Below, piece by piece: positions 7,168 through 14,902 of a DNA stretch of 64,000 nucleotides (within the stretch, counting starts at the first letter, position 1; each line of letters opens with the position of its first letter). This DNA is from a gamma proteobacterium HdN1. GTDB lineage: Bacteria; Pseudomonadota; Gammaproteobacteria; Pseudomonadales; Ketobacteraceae. The notes beneath the pieces are model-generated. The model was given only the letters and a program-made list of their open reading frames with translations, had not been told where the DNA came from and searched no databases. The stretch covers positions 1,028,527 through 1,092,526 of the forward strand of contig FP929140.1 of the NCBI GenBank assembly GCA_000198515.1. The letters are read 5' to 3'. The position numbers were made by a program, and so were the translations under genes.

Positions 7168-8778
7168 ATGCTACGAATTTCTGAACTGCGTCTACCCATC
7201 GACCACCCGCCCGAAGAACTCCCCGCAGCTCTCGCAGCCCGCCTTGAAATCCCCGCAGAAGACCTCCTAGAAGTCAGCGTGTTCAAGCGCAGCCATGATG
7301 CGCGCCGCAAATCGACTCTGATGTGGAGCTACATCCTAGATGTTCGCCTCAAAGATGAGGCCGCTGTGCTTGCGCGTTATACAGCCGATCCGCACGTCAA
7401 GATAACGCCTGACATGCGCTATCAGTTTGTAATCGACGCACCGCCCAAGGTTGAGCACCGGCCCGTAGTCGTTGGCTTTGGGCCTTGCGGCTTGTTTGCT
7501 GCGCTGATTCTCGCGCAAATGGGGCTGCGCCCTTTGGTGCTAGAGCGCGGCAAAAAAGTCCGTGAGCGAACGCGCGATACGTGGGGGTTATGGCGCAAAC
7601 GCGTATTAGACCCGGAGTCTAACGTCCAGTTTGGTGAAGGTGGTGCGGGAACGTTTTCCGACGGCAAACTCTATAGCCAGATCAAAGACTCAAAGTTTTA
7701 TGGCCGCAAGGTTATGACCGAGTTTGTCGCGGCCGGTGCGCCTGAAGAAATCCTTTATGTAGGCCGCCCGCACATCGGCACCTTTCGCTTGGTCACAATG
7801 GTCGAAAACCTACGCGCCAGTATTGAGCGGTTGGGCGGAGAAATCCGTTTTCAACAGCGTGTGACGGATTTGCAAATCGAGCGGGGGTGTGTGCGCGGGT
7901 TGACTTTAGCGAGTGGTGAGCAGATCCGCGCAGATCATATCGCGCTTGCGCTGGGCCATAGCGCTCGCGACACCTTTGCGATGCTGCATGAACGTGGTGT
8001 GCAGATGGAAGCAAAACCATTTTCGATCGGCTTCCGTATTGAGCATCCGCAGTCGGTCATCGACAAGGCGCGCTTTGGCCGCTTTGCCGGTCATCCACAG
8101 TTGGGGGCGGCCGATTATAAGCTCGTCCACCATGCCGCGAATGGGCGCAGCGTCTACAGCTTTTGCATGTGCCCAGGCGGAACCGTCGTTGCCGCAACTT
8201 CTGAGCCCGAACGTGTGGTTACCAATGGAATGAGTCAGTATTCCCGTAACGAGCGCAATGCGAACGCAGGAATTGTAGTGGGCGTTACTCCACAAGATTA
8301 TCCTGGCGGCCCATTAGCGGGAATTGCTTTCCAGCGCGAACTGGAATCACGCGCCTACGTGCTCGGCGGCAGCAACTACGATGCGCCCGGCCAGCGCGTA
8401 GAAGATTTTCTTGCGGGGCGAGCCTCTACACGCTTTGGAGAGGTGCAGCCTTCCTACCGCCCAGGCGTGCACCTTACGGATCTCGCTACGGCATTGCCAG
8501 AATATGCAATTACCGCCATTCGTGAGGCGCTGCCGGCATTTCATCGCCAGATTCACGGCTTCTCAATGCCCGACGCGTTGCTGACGGGTGTTGAAACTCG
8601 CACGTCCTCTCCCTTGCGGATTCCGCGTGGAGAGGATTGCCAGAGTTTGAACGTGCGGGGGTTGTACCCAGCGGGTGAAGGCGCTGGGTACGCGGGCGGG
8701 ATCTTGTCGGCAGCGGTGGATGGCATCCGCGTAGCAGAAGCGATTGCGCTCGCACTGGTTCGTGCGCAAAAACCCTAG
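7168..8778 (+). CDS. FAD-dependent oxidoreductase of the COG2509 type
   Basis: The 536-residue protein belongs to the uncharacterised FAD-dependent dehydrogenases. An N-terminal domain of about 95 residues (begins MLRISELRLP, contains VFKRSHDARRKS) precedes a Rossmann dinucleotide-binding motif VVGFGPCGLFAAL (101-113). Further signatures are FGEGGAGTFSDGKL, PFSIGFRIEHPQ and near the end RGLYPAGEGAGYAGGI, the C-terminal FAD contact typical of this fold. Substrate and physiological role are unknown. The 171 bases before the start hold no clear promoter apart from a TATAAT at 7092-7097 without a well-spaced -35. It ends one base before the convergent PepSY gene, and no terminator is visible between them. 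Confidence 0.9.
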   Translation: MLRISELRLPIDHPPEELPAALAARLEIPAEDLLEVSVFKRSHDARRKSTLMWSYILDVRLKDEAAVLARYTADPHVKITPDMRYQFVIDAPPKVEHRPVVVGFGPCGLFAALILAQMGLRPLVLERGKKVRERTRDTWGLWRKRVLDPESNVQFGEGGAGTFSDGKLYSQIKDSKFYGRKVMTEFVAAGAPEEILYVGRPHIGTFRLVTMVENLRASIERLGGEIRFQQRVTDLQIERGCVRGLTLASGEQIRADHIALALGHSARDTFAMLHERGVQMEAKPFSIGFRIEHPQSVIDKARFGRFAGHPQLGAADYKLVHHAANGRSVYSFCMCPGGTVVAATSEPERVVTNGMSQYSRNERNANAGIVVGVTPQDYPGGPLAGIAFQRELESRAYVLGGSNYDAPGQRVEDFLAGRASTRFGEVQPSYRPGVHLTDLATALPEYAITAIREALPAFHRQIHGFSMPDALLTGVETRTSSPLRIPRGEDCQSLNVRGLYPAGEGAGYAGGILSAAVDGIRVAEAIALALVRAQKP

Positions 8779-8779
8779 C

Positions 8780-9091
8780 TTAGTCGTTATCAACGCGGTT
8801 CGTGAGCACTTCACCGGTAGATGCGTCGATGTCAATTTCATGCTCTACACCTTGCGCATCACGCAGCTCTACTTGGTACACATAGCGGCCTTTTTCGAGA
8901 TCAAGGTCGGCATCTTTCACCGTGGAGCCAGCGTGCAGGCCGGTGGCGATGCCATCCAGCACATCAAAAGATTTGATTGTGCCAGCAGCGCGCAGCTTTT
9001 CGATTTCTCCAGGTGTAACGTCGCTTGCAAGTGCAGCGGCGGGGATTGCTAAAAAGCCTGAAACCAGCAGTAGTTTTGAGAATGTGTTCAT
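8780..9091 (-). CDS. Small secreted PepSY-domain protein
   Basis: The 103-residue protein has a clear signal peptide (MNTFSKLLLVSGFLAIPAAALAS) with an Ala-rich cleavage site near residue 23, so the mature part is periplasmic. The rest matches one PepSY domain: a helix (PGEIEKLRAAGTI), then strands with GRYVYQVELRD and EHEIDIDASTGEVL. PepSY domains occur in peptidase inhibitors and in small envelope proteins of unknown role; no specific function can be assigned. AAGGAG lies 7 bases before the ATG. The gene is divergent from the SET-domain gene and convergent with the flavoprotein gene. Confidence 0.88.
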   Translation of the reverse strand: MNTFSKLLLVSGFLAIPAAALASDVTPGEIEKLRAAGTIKSFDVLDGIATGLHAGSTVKDADLDLEKGRYVYQVELRDAQGVEHEIDIDASTGEVLTNRVDND

Positions 9092-9403
9092 GGTGAATCT
9101 CCTTGATGAGGGCGGCGTTTAGGGGAGGCTGGGGAGCCGTGGCAACCCGCCTTTCGGTTCCCACGCTTAAAAGAATAATGGATGTGGATTAAATAAAACT
9201 TAAAAGAAAAACAGAAAGAGGCAAGCTGGGACGAGTTGGGACAAATTGGGGGGGGTGTGGCTTGATCGGCCGCCTCTCAAAGAAATTACAATAAGGATCA
9301 ACTGTAATTGCAGCCGTGCATTTCTGTCGCTAGTCTTTGTGAACCACCCATCTATCTTCAGGAAAGTCCTTATGTTGCAGCCAGCGAAACCCCAGGAGCT
9401 TGC
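9092..9403. other. 312-bp intergenic region between divergent PepSY and SET genes
   Basis: This stretch must hold both divergent promoters, but I see no well-spaced -35/-10 pair that I would defend. It contains an A/T-rich segment (about 9178-9215) and then a G-rich segment with three G tracts (see 9228-9255). A TTG at 9308 opens the SET frame earlier, but the ribosome-binding site favours ATG at 9404. Confidence 0.6.
9228..9255 (+). other. Possible G-quadruplex sequence
   Basis: Two GGG tracts (9228-9230 and 9238-9240) separated by 7 bases, then 7 bases, then a run of eight G (9248-9255) that can supply two more tracts. This fits the usual G3+N1-7 pattern. The first two units repeat with a 10-bp period (TGGGACGAGT, TGGGACAAAT). 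It lies between divergent genes, about 150 bases upstream of the SET start. Folding is inference. Confidence 0.45.
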
Positions 9404-9952
9404 ATGATCTGCGTGCCGTACACGGTTGACACATCCTTAATCCCAATGGCCGGCAAGGGCCTATTCCTAAGCAGGCCCGTCGCGGCTGGAAAGGTGCTGG
9501 TTGCACCGTCCAAAATTCAGGGCACCGTCACCTTGGGGGATCTGCTAGACGAGTCGAACGCACATCATCTTGATAGTTCGATTCGCTGGTTCGAAGAGCA
9601 CTGCACGGTGTCGCCCGACTGGCCCGATGAGTGCTATGTAAATCACGCGTTCGAGGCAACCGGCTTGTGGCACCTGGGATTTATTTTCGCCGCACAGGAC
9701 TTACCGCAAGGTGCAGAAATTACGGTTGATTATCGTCACCTGCTTGCGCCAGGTGTGGATATTGGTTTTCCAGATAGTCTGACTGGGCGGCGAATCGTAG
9801 GCTTTCGTTGGTCTGATAGCCTGCGATCCTCTACGGCCCAACTCCAGCGCTTGCTCGATCTTGTTGATGCCGCAGAGCAACTGAATGGGCAGGGCGCTCC
9901 TGCTTGGGCGGAACGCTTCGAGCGAGCAGAATCCTTGCAAACGCCCGCCTGA
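9404..9952 (+). CDS. SET-domain protein (putative protein-lysine methyltransferase)
   Basis: The 182-residue protein carries a compact SET-like domain: GKGLFLSRPVAAGKVL near the start, then YVNHAFEATGLWHLG and the motif GAEITVDYRHL close to the C-terminal half. These correspond to the G-x-G start, the NHS/C-type AdoMet pocket (here NHA) and the GEELTxDY catalytic Tyr segment of SET methyltransferases. Substrates of such short bacterial SET proteins are generally unknown. I chose ATG 9404 because AGGAG lies 5 bases upstream; a TTG at 9308 would add 32 residues without SET similarity. Function is inferred from motifs only. Confidence 0.8.
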   Translation: MICVPYTVDTSLIPMAGKGLFLSRPVAAGKVLVAPSKIQGTVTLGDLLDESNAHHLDSSIRWFEEHCTVSPDWPDECYVNHAFEATGLWHLGFIFAAQDLPQGAEITVDYRHLLAPGVDIGFPDSLTGRRIVGFRWSDSLRSSTAQLQRLLDLVDAAEQLNGQGAPAWAERFERAESLQTPA

Positions 9953-9958
9953 AACTAA

Positions 9959-9994
9959 AAACGCCGCGCTCAACGAGAATTGAACGCGGCGTTT
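9959..9994. terminator. Shared Rho-independent terminator between SET gene and RhlE-type helicase gene
   Basis: A perfect 10-bp inverted repeat (AAACGCCGCG / CGCGGCGTTT) encloses a 16-base loop. On the minus strand it is followed by a TTTTT run, a good terminator for the helicase gene. On the plus strand the T run is only three long, so it is weaker for the SET gene. Confidence 0.75.
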
Positions 9995-10018
9995 AGGCTC
10001 GGCTAGTGCTGCTAGCGC

Positions 10019-11602
10019 TTAGTGGCTAAATCCCGATTGGCGGCGCGGTGGGCGGTTGCCATCACGGTTGCCTTCGGAAAAGTGACGACGCTGCTCGCCC
10101 GCACCGTGGCGACTAGGGCGATGTTGATTGTCCCCAAAGCGCTGGCCTTCATGACGGCGACCTTCTGTTGCGCGCTGGCCTTCGTGGCTGCGCTGGCCTT
10201 CGTTGCTGCGCTGGCCTTCATAGCTGCGCTGTCCTTCATGGTGACGGCCTTCCGTTGCACGCGGGCGCTCGCTAAAGCGTGGGCCTTCGCCAAAACGGCG
10301 GCCTTCAGCACGATCATCCCCACCACGGCTTCTGCCGTCTGAAGAATCACGTTGGCTGCGGTATCCACCGCTCTTCGGACGAGCATTGCCCGAACCGTTG
10401 CTTGCGCCGTAGCCTTTGCCGTATTTGCGCTTAGGCCCTTCCTTGCGTGGACGTTCTTCGCGGCGGGTAGGCTCCATGCCGGGAATTACGGTCACTTCAA
10501 TCGGTTGGCCGGTAAAGCGCTCAATGTCGCGGATAATGCGGCGTTCTTTGAACTCAGCAAGCGTAACCGCAGTACCAGTACGACCTGCGCGGCCGGTGCG
10601 GCCAATGCGGTGTACATAGTCTTCCACTTGGCGCGGCGGATCGTAGTTGATGACATGGCTGATACCGACAACGTCGATGCCGCGCGCAGCAACATCGGTG
10701 GCTACCAAAATGCCGATTCGGCCTTGGCGCAGCTTGGTCAAAGTGCGGTTGCGAAGCTTCTGGTGCATGTCACCGTGTAGCGCTTCGACAGAAAAACCCT
10801 CGTCGCGTAGCGTGTTGGAAAGATCTTCCGCTGCACGCTTGGTGGCGGTGAACACCACCGCTTGATTGAGGCTTTCGTCGCGCAGCAGCGCGCCCAGCAG
10901 GCGGTTCTTGTGGGCAAGATCGTCCGCCATCATCAGCTTCTGCTCGATCTTGGCTTGTTGCTCCGGCTTCTTCTCGATTTCGATGCGCTGTGGATCGCGC
11001 GTCAGTTTTCTCGCCAGTGCGCCGACCACACCTTCCATCGTTGCCGAGAACAGCATGGTTTGGCGCTCTGGGTTGGTTTCGGCAACGATGGCTTCAATAT
11101 CGTCGCTGAAGCCCATGTCTAGCATCCGGTCGGCTTCATCCAGTACCAGCGTCTCGATCTGGCTCAGGTCAACACGGCCGCGCTCAATATGGTCTAGCAA
11201 GCGTCCAGGCGTTGCGATCAGAATCTCAGGCTGGCGCCCCAAATCCTTCAGCTGCATAAAGTATGAGCTGCCGCCAACCAAGCAGGCGGTGTTTAAGCGC
11301 CGCACTTCGCGGCCATAGTTGCGTGCGGCCTTTTCAATTTGCAGGGCCAGTTCTCGCGTGGGCGTCAGCACCAGCATGCGAGCAGCGCCACTTTTGGGTT
11401 TGGGGTCATCAATCATGCGCTGCAGGCAAGGCAGCAGGAAGGCAGCTGTTTTGCCGCTGCCAGTGTGGGATGAGGCCAGTAAATCGCCACCTTGCAGTGC
11501 GGCGGGGATCGCCAACTGCTGAACAGGGGTAGCCTGCTCGTATCCAAGGGCTTGAAGGGTGGAGACGAGGCGAGTGTTTAAACCGAGATCGGAAAAGTTC
11601 AT
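10019..11602 (-). CDS. rhlE: RhlE-type DEAD-box ATP-dependent RNA helicase with a repetitive basic tail
   Basis: The 527-residue protein unwinds RNA duplexes in ribosome assembly and mRNA turnover in known relatives. Motifs from the N-terminus: MNFSDLGL (Q-motif region), GYEQATPVQ, Walker A SHTGSGKT (45-52), PTRELALQ, VLDEADRMLDMG (DEAD box), SAT, and the second domain with VATDVAARGIDV and YVHRIGRTGRAG. After about residue 365 comes a long Arg/Gly/Ser-rich tail with six-residue repeats of the type EGQRSx. ATG at 11602 is chosen because CAGGATATAC precedes it; a frame 39 codons longer exists but lacks family similarity. A GCGCAT-A-ATGCGC palindrome lies 18-30 bases upstream of the start. Confidence 0.9.
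   Translation of the reverse strand: MNFSDLGLNTRLVSTLQALGYEQATPVQQLAIPAALQGGDLLASSHTGSGKTAAFLLPCLQRMIDDPKPKSGAARMLVLTPTRELALQIEKAARNYGREVRRLNTACLVGGSSYFMQLKDLGRQPEILIATPGRLLDHIERGRVDLSQIETLVLDEADRMLDMGFSDDIEAIVAETNPERQTMLFSATMEGVVGALARKLTRDPQRIEIEKKPEQQAKIEQKLMMADDLAHKNRLLGALLRDESLNQAVVFTATKRAAEDLSNTLRDEGFSVEALHGDMHQKLRNRTLTKLRQGRIGILVATDVAARGIDVVGISHVINYDPPRQVEDYVHRIGRTGRAGRTGTAVTLAEFKERRIIRDIERFTGQPIEVTVIPGMEPTRREERPRKEGPKRKYGKGYGASNGSGNARPKSGGYRSQRDSSDGRSRGGDDRAEGRRFGEGPRFSERPRATEGRHHEGQRSYEGQRSNEGQRSHEGQRATEGRRHEGQRFGDNQHRPSRHGAGEQRRHFSEGNRDGNRPPRRQSGFSH
10154..10243. repeat. 18-bp tandem repeats inside rhlE
   Basis: Four clear copies with an 18-bp period (10172-10189, 10190-10207, 10208-10225, 10226-10243) plus a diverged fifth copy before them. 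They encode the six-residue EGQRSx repeats of the helicase tail. Copies differ by a few bases, mostly at the last residue (His, Asn, Tyr). Such arrays can gain or lose units in frame. Confidence 0.85.
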
Positions 11603-12220
11603 GTATATCCTGATAATGTGCGCATAATGCGCTTGAGTTACAGCATGTATGACGAATTCGTCCACATTGCGACCACCGCCGAGCAAAAGCGAGGCGAGTC
11701 GTACTGACAAAGGCGTCACAGGAACGCGAGAGGGATGCGGCGCATCGAACTACGCGAATTTTAATGCATCGGCGCCAACCGAAAGTTGCAGGCACAACGA
11801 CTCAGGCAATCTCACTCGCTGTTTGCTGTATTTCACGCAGAACGAGTGGCCTGTCGGTGCAAAGCTCCGGTATTTCCTTGTAAACGCGGCGAGGGCATGC
11901 CAAAAAAGCGCTGACCACACCTCAAGGATGCTGCAGCGATAAGCTGTAATGCCAAAACAACCGCAATGGAGCGAGAGGTCGGGACGATGACGTTGTCAGA
12001 ACAAGCCATCGAAAATGACACCAAAATGGTCAAGGGGATGGATGTATCAGACAAGCGGCGCACTATACAGGATCACTCCCCGTAAAACAAGCGCCAGCAA
12101 ATTTGGGGAAACTGGCTTACGCTTAAAGCACCGGCGTTTGTGAACCCACCCCTTTTGTTTTTCACGAGAGAGTCTCGACAAAAGAGAAGCGGCGCGGGCC
12201 TACGAAAGATCGAGGGTGCA
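11603..12220. other. Long intergenic region between rhlE and the HDOD gene
   Basis: About 620 bases with no convincing gene. It should contain the promoters of the divergent rhlE and HDOD genes. The only structured element I can point to is the 13-base palindrome at 11620-11632. Short frames on both strands here show no recognisable protein features. The last 81 bases could belong to the HDOD gene if it starts at GTG 12140. Confidence 0.5.
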
Positions 12221-13042
12221 GTGAAAGAAAAAGCCGTGCAACTCCTAAAGCAGTTGGAAGAGGACATCAAAGCGAATCGGCTTGCCTTGCCTTCTCTGCC
12301 AGAAACCGCCATCAAGGTGCGTCAGCTCACGAGTGATGCGCAGTGTTCTTTCGTCGAATTAGAGCAAGAAATTGCGAAAGATGCAGGCATTACGGCACGT
12401 TTGATCAAGGTGGCGAACAGCTCTGCCTTGTTGCGATCCCGCAAAGTCACCACACTAAAGCAAGCCTTGTCGTGTTTGGGGATCAGCCTAATCCGCTCGT
12501 TAGTCACCCAGTTGGTCATTCTGCAAAGCTTGCAAACAGGTACAGATAAGGCGACATTGCGCGAATTTGTGGAAAACAGCATTGCGGTAAGTTCATTATG
12601 CCATAGCCTAGCCAGTGGCCACCGACACTTGGATGCGGAGCAGGCTGCGCTGGCCGGATTGTTACACGATGTGGGGCGTTTGCCGCTGCAAGAGTTTCTG
12701 GCCAAGCGAGTAGAGCTCACGGCGCGCGAGCGCGTAAAGTTGGAGCAGATGATGCACCCAGTGGTTGGCGCGCTGCTATTGAACGAATGGCGTATGCCTG
12801 AAGAGGTGATTGTCGTGGCAAGGTTTCACGAAAATATAATGCGTGAAACCCAGCAGCCGGGGCCTGATTATGTTGATATCACCATCGCCGCCAACCTGCT
12901 TCATTATGGCTTAGAGCATCCCCGTTATCAGCGATATAAAGATGAAGTGATCCCCGCGCTTTCCAAAAGCATGCAAGATGAGGATGCAGATCACGAGCGC
13001 GAAAAGGCGCAGAGTCGCGCAAGTTTATTTTCCGCAGGCTGA
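12221..13042 (+). CDS. HDOD-domain protein (signal transduction)
   Basis: The protein (273 residues from this start) matches the HDOD domain, an HD-like fold found in bacterial signalling proteins. Seen: LPSLPETAIKVRQL at the domain start, DAGITARLIKVANS, GLLHDVGRLPLQEF with the HD dyad, and MMHPVVGALLLNEWRMPE. The C-terminal 40 residues are charged. No output or sensor domain is attached, so what it signals is unknown. GTG 12221 is preceded by GAGGGT at a short but usable distance; GTG 12140 in the same frame would add 27 basic residues and cannot be excluded. It sits alone between two long intergenic regions. Confidence 0.82.
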   Translation: MKEKAVQLLKQLEEDIKANRLALPSLPETAIKVRQLTSDAQCSFVELEQEIAKDAGITARLIKVANSSALLRSRKVTTLKQALSCLGISLIRSLVTQLVILQSLQTGTDKATLREFVENSIAVSSLCHSLASGHRHLDAEQAALAGLLHDVGRLPLQEFLAKRVELTARERVKLEQMMHPVVGALLLNEWRMPEEVIVVARFHENIMRETQQPGPDYVDITIAANLLHYGLEHPRYQRYKDEVIPALSKSMQDEDADHEREKAQSRASLFSAG

Positions 13043-13328
13043 TGGCTTTGGAAAAATTCAGGCCTCGCTCAAACCTAGCGGAGTTCCTAACGAGCGATAT
13101 AACTGCTCAATTGCGCCGAGCGCGCTGCTTTGGCGGTGCTTTCTTGTGGCGTTTCGTTTGAGAGAGCCGCCACCGTAGCTCACCAATATGATATACAATC
13201 GGTTTCCTGTCGCGCTTAGAGTGCTCTCGGCCGTGGGTTGCACAGGCTACCGATCCAAGCGCAAACCAATCTAGATATAGACAATATCCACCCGCTCGCG
13301 CTGCGTGGCGGCACCAAGGAGACAAGGC

Positions 13329-14801
13329 ATGGCTACAGACTGGGAATATCAGACCGCGAAGCAACAACTACAGGCAATCCAGAAAGGTGAAGTTTCCAGC
13401 CGTGATCTTCTGGAGCACTGCATTGCGCGCGTAGAGCGTTTGAACCCTGCCCTGAATGCCGTCGTCGCTACCGACTATGTGGCCGCCCGCCAACGCGCAG
13501 ATGAGGCCGATGCTGCCCGCAACCGAGGAGAGAGCCTCGGCCCCTTGCACGGTCTGCCGATGACCATCAAAGATACTTGGGAAGTGCCCGGAATGCCTTG
13601 TACTGCAGGCGCTGGAATTTTCCGTGATTACCGCCCCAAAAAGCCTGCGGTAGCGGTAAATGCACTGGAAAGTGCCGGCGCCATCGTGTTCGGTAAAACC
13701 AACGTCCCGGTGTTTGCGTCTGACCTGCAGAGCTTCAATAAAATCTACGGCACCACCCGTAACCCGTGGGACGTGAAGCGTACTCCTGGCGGCTCCTCCG
13801 GTGGTGCCGCCGCCGCTTTAGCCGCCGGTTTTACCGCCCTTGAGCTTGGCAGTGATATTGGTGGTTCGATTCGCATCCCCGCACATTTTTGCGGCGTATA
13901 CGGCCACAAACCCACACACGGCATCGTCTCATTGCGCGGCCATATTCCCGGCCCGCCCGGCACCATGGGCGAGGGCGATCTGGTCGTCGGTGGGCCGCTT
14001 GCCCGCAGCGCCGAAGATTTGCAGCTTGCAATGGACGTTATCGCAGGCGATGTGCCCCTTGTGCAGCCGGGCTGGAACCTCAAATTGCCAGCTGCCAAGC
14101 AGAAAAAACTCCAGGATTTCCGCGTGTTGCTCTGGGTTGACGATGCCGCCTGCCCGTTGGATACAAATCTCGTTGCCCAGTATGGAAAGCTTGAACGAGC
14201 CTTGCGCGAAAGCGGCGTAAGCGTCGACAAGTCGAACCCTCTGGGCATGGATTTAGATCAACTCTACCCAACCTATTTGAATCTGCTAGGCAGTGTGATG
14301 GGCGTGTCGCGCAAGAAATTCGAGCGCCGTCTGATGGGATTGGCTGCACCTTTGCTGCACCGTTTGGGTCAGCACCTCGATGCACCGCGCCACTTCGACC
14401 AGTTTCTTGCCGGTGCAGGCCAGAGCCACGCCGATTGGCTCCGGTTTGACGAGCGCAGAAATCGGCTCCGAGAAAAATTCAAACGCGTTTTCGAGCAGTA
14501 CGATGTTATTCTGATGCCGCCAGCGCTCACTACCGCGATACCGCACAATCAGGAACGCGAGCTTCCGCTGCGAAAAATCGAAATAAATGGCGCGCGCCGC
14601 AATTACGCGGATTTATTGATGTGGATTTCACCGGCAACGCTGATGGGGCTTCCGGCCACCAGTGCTCCCGTTGGCATCACAGACAGCGGCCTGCCATGCA
14701 ATATCCAAATCGTCGGAGCGCCTTATCAAGACAAAACCACGATCAAATTCGCGTCGTTGCTTGCCAAGGTCATCGGTGGATTCACTCCGCCTTCCTTATA
14801 A
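13329..14801 (+). CDS. Amidase signature family enzyme
   Basis: The 490-residue hydrolase splits amide bonds by a Ser-cisSer-Lys triad. Seen: the catalytic Lys in LPMTIKDTWEV (about residue 83), the Gly/Ser-rich signature GGSSGGAAAALAAG (about 156-169) and LGSDIGGSIRIPAHFCGVYG, which holds the nucleophile Ser. Typical length for the family. The substrate is not evident: relatives include indoleacetamide hydrolases, aryl-acylamidases and GatA, and no gatB or gatC is nearby, so a role in tRNA amidation is unlikely. AAGGAGA 6 bases before ATG 13329 fixes the start; a frame 8 codons longer exists. It lies upstream of parC on the same strand, with a hairpin between them. Confidence 0.88.
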   Translation: MATDWEYQTAKQQLQAIQKGEVSSRDLLEHCIARVERLNPALNAVVATDYVAARQRADEADAARNRGESLGPLHGLPMTIKDTWEVPGMPCTAGAGIFRDYRPKKPAVAVNALESAGAIVFGKTNVPVFASDLQSFNKIYGTTRNPWDVKRTPGGSSGGAAAALAAGFTALELGSDIGGSIRIPAHFCGVYGHKPTHGIVSLRGHIPGPPGTMGEGDLVVGGPLARSAEDLQLAMDVIAGDVPLVQPGWNLKLPAAKQKKLQDFRVLLWVDDAACPLDTNLVAQYGKLERALRESGVSVDKSNPLGMDLDQLYPTYLNLLGSVMGVSRKKFERRLMGLAAPLLHRLGQHLDAPRHFDQFLAGAGQSHADWLRFDERRNRLREKFKRVFEQYDVILMPPALTTAIPHNQERELPLRKIEINGARRNYADLLMWISPATLMGLPATSAPVGITDSGLPCNIQIVGAPYQDKTTIKFASLLAKVIGGFTPPSL

Positions 14802-14816
14802 AAGAACCTGATTGCA

Positions 14817-14859
14817 AAAGCGCGCTACGAAACTGATTTCGTTTTGTGGCGTGCTTTGT
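14817..14859 (+). terminator. Possible terminator after the amidase gene
   Basis: An imperfect hairpin: outer arms AAAGCGCGC / GCGTGCTTT and an inner 6-bp stem ACGAAA / TTTCGT with a 4-base loop, followed by GTTATTTG. The T run is interrupted, so termination is only moderately likely. Confidence 0.4.
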
Positions 14860-14902
14860 TATTTGAACTAATTTCACATCATAAAAAAACCTATCTCCTT
14901 CC

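Noticed and set aside
10352-10780. 142-codon plus-strand frame inside the helicase gene
   Set aside because: Antisense shadow of rhlE; composition follows the complementary codons.
11833-12063. 76-codon minus-strand frame in the rhlE-HDOD gap
   Set aside because: No ribosome-binding site and no recognisable features.
13043-13328. Search for a small gene or promoter before the amidase
   Set aside because: Short frames look random and no well-spaced promoter was found; only the ribosome-binding site at 13316-13322 is clear.
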